NCBI RefSeq assembly: GCF_002029255.1
Contig: NZ_MZGT01000052.1
Span: 1 to 35,874 of the forward strand
DNA from: Clostridium chromiireducens
GTDB taxonomy: Bacteria > Bacillota > Clostridia > Clostridiales > Clostridiaceae
Reading direction: 5' to 3'
DNA length: 35,874 bases
The first letter of the stretch is position 1, and each line of letters begins with the position of its first letter. Positions 28,414 to 35,874 of the stretch are shown here, in pieces. Made by a program: the position numbers and the translations under genes. The notes beneath the pieces are model-generated. The model was not told where the DNA came from. It made no database searches and worked only from the letters and a program-made list of their open reading frames with translations.

Positions 28414-30621
28414 CTATGCTTCTTTTAAATAATATAAAACTGATGTAAAGTCTCCATCCTTGCTGCAAAAATCTTCTTGTTTTACTGGAATTCCAGCATA
28501 CATTAATTCGTCACCAAAAAATACATTCTGTTTATTATCATTAATATTGTATTTCTTATTTGAATCTAACCCGTGCAATTTAATTCTCTTAAAACCGTCA
28601 TTTGCCGTATTTAATATTTTATAATATCCGACTAATGCCTCGCATTTATCTTCTGATACAACCATCCAAGAATTTATATTATTTTCAAGAGGGCTTACTA
28701 GTCTATAAAAAGTCCCTTTTTGTATTAGTTCTCTTTTTTCTTTCATAAATTCAACTTGTTTTTTTACTAATGCTCTTTCTTTCTTGGATAAATTATTTAA
28801 ATCTAGTTCATATCCAAAAGCTCCAAAGTATGCTACATTTGCTCTAGTTTCAAGAGGGGTTGTTCTAATCACCTGTTGATTTGGTACCTCTGATACATGG
28901 GCTCCCATACTGCTTATAGGATATACAAATGATGTTCCATATTGTATTTTCATTCTTTCAACTGCATCTGTATTATCACTTGTCCATCCTTGTGGAGCAT
29001 AATAAAGTATTCCAGGATCAAATCTTGCACCACCACTTGAACATGATTCAAATAAAATATATGGAAATTCAGATGTTAATTTTTCATATAATGAATATAC
29101 ATTCAAGACATATTCGTGCATTACCTTTCCTTGATTTTCTGCCGTTTTAGCTACGCTGTAGCATTCAGTCATATATCTATTCATATCCCATTTTACATAG
29201 GATATTGAAGCTTCGCGTAATACTTTTGACATAGCTTCATATATATAATCAACTACTTCTTTTCTAGAAAAATCTAATATATATTGATTTCTACAATGAG
29301 ATGCTGATCTGTTTGGTGTATGAATAATCCAATCAGGATGATTTCTATATAAATTACTATCTTTATTAACCATCTCAGGCTCAAACCAAAGGCCAAATTT
29401 CATTCCCATTTCTTCTATTTTCTTAGAAAGTCCAACTATTCCATCTGGAAGTTTCTTAGTATTTACGTACCAATCTCCAAGACCTGCCTTATCATTATTA
29501 CGTTCTCCAAACCAACCGTCATCTAATACAAATAATTCTATTCCAAGATCTTTTGCAGTTTTAGCAATATTAAGTATTATTTCTTCATTAAAATCAAAGG
29601 TTGTAGCTTCCCAGTTATTTATCAATATTGGACGTGATTTATCTCTCCAATATCCCCTAGCTAATCTAGTTCTATATAATTTATGATAAGCTTTGCTCAT
29701 TCCATTTAATCCCTCATCAGAATAAGCCATTACAACTTCTGGAGTTTGAAAGCTTTCATTTTCATGTAATATCCATTCAAACATATTTGGATGAATTCCT
29801 AGCATAATTCTCGATGTGCTATGAGTATCTACCAGTACTTCACCTAAAAAATTACCACTGTAAACTAAGCTAAATCCATAAACTTCACCTTGAAATTCAG
29901 TTGTATATGGCCTTTTTAATGCTATAAAGGGATTGTGTTCTGCACTACTTGTACCTCTTAAGCTATAAATTGATTGGATTCCTTGTTCTAGTTTTTTAGT
30001 TTTTACATGCCTTTCCCTACTCCACGCACCTGCTAAATGTACCATTTCATAATCATAGTCTGGCAAATCTAAACTGCAGCTCATTGCTTTTGTTAAAATA
30101 ATTTCTTCTTTCCCCTCATGCAGAAATTTTGCGTTTCTTGTTATGATAGGCAGCGCCTCATAAATAGTATAACTTAGCAATAATCTTGTTTTTATCAGCT
30201 TATCGTACAATATTATTTCTAAGGTTTGCGCTTCAATTTCATTTTCTACGTAGGTTGCTGGAAGTTTTTCTAATTTCTTTTTACCTTTAAAAATGTTATA
30301 AGCCTCAAATTCAAAATTAGTTATCCTGCTTCCATTTCTCTGCTTTATTTCAAATGCAGGATATCTAAAATCTGTTGTTCCATAAGAGGGATATTCTTGT
30401 CTTGTATGTTGCAACGAAAAGTTCGTATCATCTTCAAATACATATGCTGCTAAGGGGCGCATGCCTCCTTCAAAAAGATATGAAAAAGATTCTTTGTGAT
30501 GGATTCGTTTCCCATAATATAAATTTCCCAATTGATTATTGTCCAATATTTTTATGATATAGCTGATGCTGCTATTATATAAATGAAATTCTTTAGATTT
30601 TTTATTAAATTTTATTGCCAT
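28414..30621 (-). CDS. Alpha-galactosidase, GH36
   Basis: 735 residues, typical length of bacterial GH36 (AgaA/RafA). It removes terminal alpha-1,6-galactose from melibiose, raffinose and related sugars. Visible: NNWEATTFDFNE (335-346), LFVLDDGWFG (363-372), nucleophile Asp479 in VKWDMNR and acid/base Asp549 in TSDNTDA; FESCSSGGARFDPG gives sugar contacts. These positions match Asp478 and Asp548 of Geobacillus AgaA. No signal peptide, so cytoplasmic. SD AGGAGGAAG. It follows the two permease genes (about 40-nt gap) and precedes the secreted hydrolase, in one presumed operon. Confidence 0.95.
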   Translation of the reverse strand: MAIKFNKKSKEFHLYNSSISYIIKILDNNQLGNLYYGKRIHHKESFSYLFEGGMRPLAAYVFEDDTNFSLQHTRQEYPSYGTTDFRYPAFEIKQRNGSRITNFEFEAYNIFKGKKKLEKLPATYVENEIEAQTLEIILYDKLIKTRLLLSYTIYEALPIITRNAKFLHEGKEEIILTKAMSCSLDLPDYDYEMVHLAGAWSRERHVKTKKLEQGIQSIYSLRGTSSAEHNPFIALKRPYTTEFQGEVYGFSLVYSGNFLGEVLVDTHSTSRIMLGIHPNMFEWILHENESFQTPEVVMAYSDEGLNGMSKAYHKLYRTRLARGYWRDKSRPILINNWEATTFDFNEEIILNIAKTAKDLGIELFVLDDGWFGERNNDKAGLGDWYVNTKKLPDGIVGLSKKIEEMGMKFGLWFEPEMVNKDSNLYRNHPDWIIHTPNRSASHCRNQYILDFSRKEVVDYIYEAMSKVLREASISYVKWDMNRYMTECYSVAKTAENQGKVMHEYVLNVYSLYEKLTSEFPYILFESCSSGGARFDPGILYYAPQGWTSDNTDAVERMKIQYGTSFVYPISSMGAHVSEVPNQQVIRTTPLETRANVAYFGAFGYELDLNNLSKKERALVKKQVEFMKEKRELIQKGTFYRLVSPLENNINSWMVVSEDKCEALVGYYKILNTANDGFKRIKLHGLDSNKKYNINDNKQNVFFGDELMYAGIPVKQEDFCSKDGDFTSVLYYLKEA

Positions 30622-30661
30622 ATTACTTCCTCCTATGCATTTCTATTAATTATTTTTTAAA

Positions 30662-31501
30662 CTACAGTTTTCCTCCGGAAGTTGCAATACCTTCTATGAA
30701 TTGCTTTTGGAATACAATATATATTGCAAGCATTGGCCAAATAGCGAGCACTGAAGCTGCCATAAGCTGTGGATAATTAACTGAATATGCACTTTGAATT
30801 TTTGCAAGTGCTGATGATAAAGTTGCTGAATCAGCACTTGAATTAACAATTAGAGGCCACATTAAATCTTTAAATGCAAATAATGCTGTAAATATCCCAA
30901 GTGCCACCAAACCTGATTTTGTTAGAGGTAACATTACTTTCAAAAAAGTTTGTCCTATATTGCATCCATCTAATCTTGCTGATTCTTCTAATTCCTTTGG
31001 AAGTCCCATAAAAAATTGCCTTAATAAAAATGTACCAAATGCACTTACAAGTCCAGGGAAAAGAAGTGCAAATATTGTATTTCTCATTCCAATTTTATCT
31101 ACCATTAAATATTGTGGAATTATGAAAAGTTGAACTGGAACCATCATTTGAAATAATACTATTCCAAATAAAAAGTCTTTTCCTGGAAATTTCAATCTTG
31201 CAAAAGCATAAGCCGCCATAGCACTAAATGATACAGAACAAACTATTCTTAAAATCATCATTGCAAATGTATTAAAATATAATGTAATGAAACTATTTTG
31301 TCTTATTGCCTCTAAGTAATTCTCAATCTTCCACTCTGCTGGAAAAAATATAAATGGATTCATTGAAGTAGATTCTGAAACAGTTTTAAAGGATGTAAGC
31401 AGCATCCAAGCAAATGGTAATATCATAAATACTACTCCAAGAATTAAAAATAAATGTATAAATAACTTTGAAGAATTTTTTTTATTTTTTATACTAGTCA
31501 T
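30662..31501 (-). CDS. Sugar ABC transporter permease (MsmG-like)
   Basis: 279 residues with six predicted membrane segments and the EAA loop (LEESARLDGCNIGQTFLKVMLPL, about 175-197) that contacts the ATPase. The family is the CUT1 oligosaccharide permeases (MalG/MsmG). It pairs with the other permease encoded 14 nt upstream. No ATPase gene is here; such systems usually share an MsmK/MsmX-type ATPase encoded elsewhere. SD AAAGGAGGAT. Confidence 0.92.
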   Translation of the reverse strand: MTSIKNKKNSSKLFIHLFLILGVVFMILPFAWMLLTSFKTVSESTSMNPFIFFPAEWKIENYLEAIRQNSFITLYFNTFAMMILRIVCSVSFSAMAAYAFARLKFPGKDFLFGIVLFQMMVPVQLFIIPQYLMVDKIGMRNTIFALLFPGLVSAFGTFLLRQFFMGLPKELEESARLDGCNIGQTFLKVMLPLTKSGLVALGIFTALFAFKDLMWPLIVNSSADSATLSSALAKIQSAYSVNYPQLMAASVLAIWPMLAIYIVFQKQFIEGIATSGGKL

Positions 31502-31515
31502 AATGATCCTCCTTT

Positions 31516-32451
31516 CTACATGTAATTAACCCATTTCTTTTGAACTTTCATTTGGAACACTGTAATCATCATAATAATAACAAGAAGTAACATTACAATA
31601 GCTGAGCCATAGCCTTTATCTGCATATTTAAATGAACTGTTATAGAATAAGTAAACTAATGAAACTGTTTTATCATATGCAGGGCTGGTTACATCTATCA
31701 TCATATAAATCACATCGAATACCTGCATTGCTTGAATTATGCTTGTGACAACAACGAAAAATAGCGTCGGCGATACTAGTGGTAATGTAATATTAAAAAA
31801 TTGTCTCACTGGTTTAGCACCATCAATACTAGAAGCTTCATAATAATCCCTAGGTATTTCTTGAAGTCCTGCAATAAGTAATACCATACTGTAACCAACT
31901 GTACTCCATATTCCTATAATTGCTATAGAATAGAGAGCTATGTTAGGATCATCAATCCAATTTACAGGACCAATTCCAATTTTAGATAACATATAATTAA
32001 TAAGTCCGAATTGATCGTTATATAACCATTTCCAAACCATAGTTACTGCCGCTGGAGCTGCAACCATTGGAATAAAATATATTGTTCTATACATACCTTT
32101 TCCTTTAATTTTAGAATTTAATAATACAGCTAAAATCATTGCAATAATTACTGTCATTGGAACAACTATAACTGTGTATGTCAAAGTATTGCCTACTGAA
32201 TGCCATACTTGAGCATCTCCAAACATCTTTTTATAGTTACTTAAACCAACAAATATATTTCCTTTCCCAAAATCACCACTCTTAAAGAAACTTAGATACA
32301 ATGTTTCAATAATTGGAATAATATTTAAGATTATAAGTCCAATAATGGTAGGAGCAACTAAAGCATATCCCCATTTCCATTCATTTACGGTTTGTTTAGA
32401 TGGCTTTTTCGTATTTATTTTTGTATTTTGTGCTGTTATTTCTTTTACCAT
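31516..32451 (-). CDS. Sugar ABC transporter permease (MsmF-like)
   Basis: 311 residues, six membrane segments after a 25-residue hydrophilic start. The EAA-type loop reads YYEASSIDGAKPVRQFFNITLPL (about 210-232). A CUT1 family partner of the second permease, forming the membrane channel that takes sugar from the binding protein. SD AGGAGAT precedes the ATG, and a stable hairpin separates it from the binding-protein gene. Confidence 0.92.
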   Translation of the reverse strand: MVKEITAQNTKINTKKPSKQTVNEWKWGYALVAPTIIGLIILNIIPIIETLYLSFFKSGDFGKGNIFVGLSNYKKMFGDAQVWHSVGNTLTYTVIVVPMTVIIAMILAVLLNSKIKGKGMYRTIYFIPMVAAPAAVTMVWKWLYNDQFGLINYMLSKIGIGPVNWIDDPNIALYSIAIIGIWSTVGYSMVLLIAGLQEIPRDYYEASSIDGAKPVRQFFNITLPLVSPTLFFVVVTSIIQAMQVFDVIYMMIDVTSPAYDKTVSLVYLFYNSSFKYADKGYGSAIVMLLLVIIMMITVFQMKVQKKWVNYM

Positions 32452-32480
32452 AAATTCATCTCCTATAAAGATATTTTAAA

Positions 32481-32512
32481 AATTACGGCAACATGTATTT
32501 GTCGCCGTAATT
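32481..32512 (-). terminator. Intercistronic hairpin between binding protein and permease
   Basis: 13-bp stem with one G-U (AATTACGGCGACA against TGTTGCCGTAATT on the minus strand), loop 6, then TTTTT, 5 nt behind the binding-protein stop. Such hairpins commonly stabilise or partly terminate the mRNA so that the binding protein is made in excess. Confidence 0.75.
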
Positions 32513-32517
32513 AACTC

Positions 32518-33810
32518 TTATTTTTCTTCTTTTAAGCAATCATTCATCATTTTGGCTGTCTCTTTACATGCATCTTCTACTGTCTTCTCTCCAGTAAATG
32601 AACCTTTTAATAATTCATAAGCTTTATCTTCCCATTTTGCAGTAGTATTAGAATATGGTCTTATTTGTGCATATTTAACCATATCAATAAAGCATTTAAT
32701 ATTAAATGTTTTATTAGAATTTACCCATGCATCTGCAGTTCCATTGTATGCTGAAATTGCAACTCCAAGCTCAGCTTGTTTTGTTTGCCCTTCTTTTGAA
32801 CTTAAATATTCAACCCATTTCCAAGCTTCATCTGGATGTTTTGTATTAGCTGAAATTGCATTTCCAAGTCCATTAAATATACTAGCTCTCTTTCCATCAT
32901 TTGCTGAAGGTAATACTGCAACATTGCAATTTTTAGACATATAATCATTTGATGCAAATCCACTTAAATTCCACGAACCAAATAATCCCATTGCACATAA
33001 TCCATTTTGCATTGCTTGTCCACGTGCTGCATCATCAAAAATCTTAGGTGATAAACCATCGTTAACAAATTTAACATAGTATTTCATTGCTTCTATTGTT
33101 TTAGGATTATCATATCCTGATTCTTTTTTATCAGTTATGATTGTTCCACCATTTTGATATACAAAATTATAATATCCTTCTTGATTATGAAGTGGTGCTA
33201 AGAAACCATACTGCTTACCATCACCAGTTGTTAATTTTTTAGCTGCTTCATATAGTTTGTCCCAATTCCATGTTTCATCTGGATATGAAATTCCTGCTTT
33301 ATCAAACATTGTTTTATTATACCAAAGGCCTATTGTATCGTAATCTTTTGGAACTGCATATTGTTTATTATTTTGATTGTATATTTTTACTAATCCTTCT
33401 GGATAATTTGATAATTTTACTTCATTACTCTTATTAATCTTATCAGTCAAATCCATAAGCATGTTGTTAGATGCATATTTATAAATTTCATTTGAATGCA
33501 TCCAGAAAGTATCTGGAAGAGATCCTCCTGTTGCTGCCGCTTCAAGCATTGTCCAATAATCAGCCCACCCTACAACTTGTAAATCAATTTTTATACCAGA
33601 GTTTTTTGATTCAAATTCATCTGCCATTTTTCTAATACCCTTTTCTTGATTTGAATCCCAAAGAGCATAAGTAATGTGTACATCTCCCCCACTAGATGCT
33701 TTAGATGCATCTTGTCCACTAGTTGCTGCTGTATTTGAGTTGCCGCATCCAACTAAACCTGTAACAGCCATCATACTAGTTAATAATAAAGAAATAATTC
33801 TCTTTTTCAT
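32518..33810 (-). CDS. Sugar ABC transporter substrate-binding lipoprotein (MsmE-like)
   Basis: 430 residues with a lipoprotein signal (lipobox LVGC, Cys22) and a Ser/Gly-rich linker. The rest is a type 1 extracellular solute-binding protein of the CUT1 family: HITYALWDSNQEKGI, GSLPDTFWMHS, KQYAVPKDYDTIGLWYNK and DEAWKWVEYLSS. It binds an oligosaccharide outside and delivers it to the two permeases. With GH36 downstream, an alpha-galactoside is the likely ligand. It is the first gene of the operon, divergent from araC, with a possible CcpA site and AraC half-sites upstream. SD AGGAGGGAA. Confidence 0.93.
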   Translation of the reverse strand: MKKRIISLLLTSMMAVTGLVGCGNSNTAATSGQDASKASSGGDVHITYALWDSNQEKGIRKMADEFESKNSGIKIDLQVVGWADYWTMLEAAATGGSLPDTFWMHSNEIYKYASNNMLMDLTDKINKSNEVKLSNYPEGLVKIYNQNNKQYAVPKDYDTIGLWYNKTMFDKAGISYPDETWNWDKLYEAAKKLTTGDGKQYGFLAPLHNQEGYYNFVYQNGGTIITDKKESGYDNPKTIEAMKYYVKFVNDGLSPKIFDDAARGQAMQNGLCAMGLFGSWNLSGFASNDYMSKNCNVAVLPSANDGKRASIFNGLGNAISANTKHPDEAWKWVEYLSSKEGQTKQAELGVAISAYNGTADAWVNSNKTFNIKCFIDMVKYAQIRPYSNTTAKWEDKAYELLKGSFTGEKTVEDACKETAKMMNDCLKEEK

Positions 33811-33956
33811 TAATAATTCCCTCCTATTTGTATAAAATCAAATTTGAAAGCATGACTTTATATTTAATATATAGCTTATTACACTAATATTAAAAATCTA
33901 ATTTTACGTTTTTCATTTCACCTAATGTCACTATATCTTTTAATTAACAACAATTT

Positions 33957-33970
33957 TGTAATGCTTTACA
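33957..33970. promoter_or_regulatory. Possible CcpA (cre-variant) site
   Basis: TGTAATGCTTTACA is a 5-bp inverted repeat TGTAA/TTACA with a 4-nt spacer, close to the variable-spacing cre type reported in clostridia, but with GC in place of the classical central CG. It lies about 150 nt upstream of the binding-protein start. Catabolite control is inference. Confidence 0.35.
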
Positions 33971-34151
33971 AAATAACCAAAAACTATTAATATAGAATTA
34001 GTATATTATTTTTATTATTGAATTTTTTAAGCTTTGCTTTTCAAGCTTATTATGTTTATTGACCTTAATGTTCATATATAACCATTTCCTTCCTTTCCAT
34101 GATTAAATTCTAACATTTAAATGAAAACAAATACATAGAATATAAAAGTTT

Positions 34152-34216
34152 AAAATATACACTTTTGCTATATTATTCAATCATTGTTCAATAATGGACG
34201 CAAAAGTATATATTCT
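34152..34216. promoter_or_regulatory. Long inverted repeat in the divergent araC/ABC intergenic region
   Basis: Half-sites AAAATATACACTTTTGC (34152-34168) and GCAAAAGTATATATTCT (34200-34216) match inversely at 15 of 17 bases. A second palindrome (ATTATT/AATAAT) lies between. Placed 60-120 nt upstream of araC, these are good candidate AraC-type operator half-sites. Confidence 0.55.
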
Positions 34217-34274
34217 ACCTTATATTAAGAAAATATATTCTCTATAAATTTTGCCAAAAGGTGGTATAAAACTT

Positions 34275-35126
34275 ATGTCTGATTTTAAAAGCTATATATT
34301 TAACAATATTAATTATGTTGATATTATTCTTTACCAATTTGGTTCAGAACGCTGTGATTCTCTACATTCTTTTGGACCAACTGTTAAAAATCATTATCTT
34401 TTTCATTATGTTTTATCTGGAAAAGGGAAACTTTACTCAATTAATGATCGAACTAATAAAACCTCCACCTATACCATAAAGGCAGGCGAAGGTTTTTTAT
34501 TAACTCCTAACATAATAAATACCTACGAGGCAGATAAAGATGACCCATGGAACTATATATGGATAGAATTTGAAGGCTTAAAAGCTGAACGATACTTAAC
34601 CGAAATAGGAATATCAGGAAAAAATCCCGTATATATACCAAAAGAATACAATTCCGAGAACTCTATTATAGATAATTTTAGATTTTTGCTAGATAATCCA
34701 AGTGCACCAGATTCAGCTATACTTGGACATACTTATCTGCTTTTTTATGCCCTCTTAGAAAATTCTGCTTCTAACAATATGAATAAAGCTGCTACCCTTC
34801 AAGAATTCTATGTTAGAGAAGCTATAAATTATATTGAAAAAAACTATGACAATAACATTTCTGTTGAAGATATTGCAAAATGGTGCAACTTAGACAGAAG
34901 TTACTTCGGAAAAATATTCAAAAGCTCTATGAAGACCACACCTCAAGAATTTTTAATAAAATATAGGCTGTCCAAAGCCTGTGAAATGCTTAAATGCAAT
35001 AATGCATCAATTAAAGAAATTGCTGAACTCACAGGATATCCAAACCAATTTTATTTTTCCAGAGCTTTTAAAGAGGTCTATGCTATGTCTCCACGGAAAT
35101 GGAGAAATGAAAATAAATCATTCTAA
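34275..35126 (+). CDS. AraC-family transcriptional regulator (MsmR/RafR-like)
   Basis: 283 residues. An N-terminal cupin-type sugar-sensing domain (about 20-150; FHYVLSGKGKLY, AGEGFLLTPN) and a C-terminal pair of helix-turn-helix motifs (about 185-283; ISVEDIAKWCNLDRSYFGKIF and IKEIAELTGYPNQFYFSRAFK). Such proteins activate alpha-galactoside or oligosaccharide uptake operons. It is divergent from the binding-protein gene, with an inverted repeat between. The ATG at 34275 has AAAGGTGG 10 nt upstream; a TTG at 34251 is the only further upstream choice. Its stop is followed immediately by the cotJC remnant. Confidence 0.92.
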   Translation: MSDFKSYIFNNINYVDIILYQFGSERCDSLHSFGPTVKNHYLFHYVLSGKGKLYSINDRTNKTSTYTIKAGEGFLLTPNIINTYEADKDDPWNYIWIEFEGLKAERYLTEIGISGKNPVYIPKEYNSENSIIDNFRFLLDNPSAPDSAILGHTYLLFYALLENSASNNMNKAATLQEFYVREAINYIEKNYDNNISVEDIAKWCNLDRSYFGKIFKSSMKTTPQEFLIKYRLSKACEMLKCNNASIKEIAELTGYPNQFYFSRAFKEVYAMSPRKWRNENKSF

Positions 35127-35393
35127 ATGTACATTTATCGTCATTTACTGGCACAAGCAAATCCATGGACAGCAGCTTATATACAAGCAAAAGGCGATGT
35201 GATTGCAGATTTACATGAAGATTTAGCAGCTGAACAAAAAGCTAGAGCAACTTATGAATGGTTAATTAATTTAACTGATGAACCACAAATCAAAGAAATT
35301 TTAAAATTCTTAAGAGAAAGAGAAGTAGTTCATTACCAAAGATTCGGTGAATGCTTAGAGCATGTTCAAGATGTTGTGTGCATAAAAAAATAA
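35127..35393 (+). pseudogene. C-terminal fragment of spore-coat protein CotJC (manganese-catalase family)
   Basis: 88 codons. From NPWTAAYIQAKGD on, the sequence is clear CotJC: ADLHEDLAAEQKARATYEWL, then FLREREVVHYQRFGE. Intact CotJC is about 190 residues, so the N-terminal half, with half of the metal ligands, is gone. The first dozen residues look unrelated. The ATG begins right behind the araC stop with no SD of its own. A deletion or recombination joined the 3' end of cotJC to araC. No cotJA/cotJB is near. It may still be read by coupling, but a functional di-manganese site is not possible. Confidence 0.85.
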
Positions 35394-35430
35394 ATACTAT
35401 TTATTATATAACCAAATTATATAATAAAAG

Positions 35431-35462
35431 ACTGCCCTAAAATCAATAAATTTTAGGGCAGT
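35431..35462. terminator. Strong rho-independent terminator
   Basis: Perfect 13-bp stem ACTGCCCTAAAAT/ATTTTAGGGCAGT with a 6-nt loop, then TCTTATATATTTTTT on the plus strand. It ends the araC/cotJC-remnant transcript. Confidence 0.85.
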
Positions 35463-35546
35463 TCTTATATATTTTTTCTTTGAAATTATATTTCAAAGGA
35501 TTCATTCTAATTCATATTGTCAGTTTTTTCAGTTTTTTGCTTGACC

Positions 35547-35711
35547 TTAGCTAAGTTGCTTCTCTAATTGTTCTAAATCTCTTATAACCATATTTATTAC
35601 TTCTATTTTTGATTTAGCATATTCATTTTTGGGCAACCATTTTAGTCCGCTTTCTAAGCATTCCTTAGTACTTCTATATTCTTGTAATAATTGTGTTACA
35701 TTCTCGACCAT
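35547..35711 (-). CDS. Small 54-aa helical hypothetical protein
   Basis: An ATG frame of 54 codons (MVENVTQLLQEYRSTKECLE, then KWLPKNEYAKSK, ending LEQLEKQLS) with SD GAGGAAAG about 8 nt upstream. It is charged and helical, and lacks membrane segments. I do not recognise the family; the codon use and SD look genuine. It would be transcribed leftwards from beyond the window's end, where a TATAAT-like box near 35854 is visible without its -35. Confidence 0.55.
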   Translation of the reverse strand: MVENVTQLLQEYRSTKECLESGLKWLPKNEYAKSKIEVINMVIRDLEQLEKQLS

Positions 35712-35874
35712 ACCCTACACTTTCCTCTCTTTATGTCTTGCACTATGCAATTTTTATATATTTCTAAAATCGAATCTTTTCTATTATTACCTCCTTAACT
35801 AAAATTATACTTAAGTTTTTAACTGCATATAAATATATATAACTATTTATCTATATTATACCATATATTGCTTA

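Overview
The window is strongly A+T-rich, with Shine-Dalgarno (SD) sequences of the AGGAGG type, T-tailed hairpin terminators, and genes typical of a spore-forming, sugar-fermenting Firmicute. A spore-coat CotJC relic, PTS genes, an Msm-type sugar ABC transporter and an RpiR regulator point to Clostridium sensu stricto (C. beijerinckii/C. butyricum-like). The genus is inference; there is no rRNA or tRNA to anchor it. No CRISPR array or tRNA was seen.

Layout. (1) 1-4250: a membrane protein and a large HD-domain plus HSP90-like (GHKL) ATPase, the most defence-like genes here. (2) 4250-5100: a gene-poor stretch with palindromes, a 7-bp tandem repeat and a 42-codon ORF. (3) 5103-7740: metallo-beta-lactamase-fold hydrolase, D-aminopeptidase and LD-carboxypeptidase in one direction, a probable cell-wall-peptide or D-amino-acid peptide turnover set. 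The first two genes share an unusual leader in which a hairpin lies between the SD and the start codon. (4) 7840-8900: small genes and decayed fragments, including one probable frameshift. (5) 8896-15602: an RND efflux pump with its membrane-fusion lipoprotein, followed by an OmpR-type regulator and sensor kinase. A decayed duplicate of the fusion-protein C-terminus lies between the two pairs. (6) 15750-18035: a small GTG-start gene and a lone large serine recombinase. (7) 18250-25060: a secreted DUF5667-like protein and a beta-glucoside PTS module (IIA, 6-phospho-beta-glucosidase, IIBC, RpiR regulator). The same 3'-UTR plus terminator follows both the DUF5667 gene and the IIA gene, and a 185-bp inverted-repeat element lies between bglA and IIA. 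(8) 25404-26370: a MarR regulator and a rhodanese-like protein without the catalytic Cys, with a clear promoter and operator. (9) 26597-35126: an alpha-galactoside locus with binding protein, two permeases, GH36 alpha-galactosidase and a secreted GH-A hydrolase carrying a CBM13 domain, with a divergent AraC regulator. (10) 35127-35874: a C-terminal fragment of cotJC fused behind araC, a strong terminator and a 54-aa small gene.

How they work together: the RND pump is probably controlled by the adjacent two-component system. The PTS module imports and phosphorylates beta-glucosides for BglA, with RpiR as likely local regulator. The alpha-galactoside locus would trim a polymer outside the cell, import an oligosaccharide (the ATPase is not encoded here) and cleave it with GH36 inside. 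The most unusual items are the paired SD-hairpin-start leaders, the HD/HSP90-like ATPase with its membrane neighbour, the duplicated 3'-UTRs, the MITE-like inverted repeat, and several gene relics.
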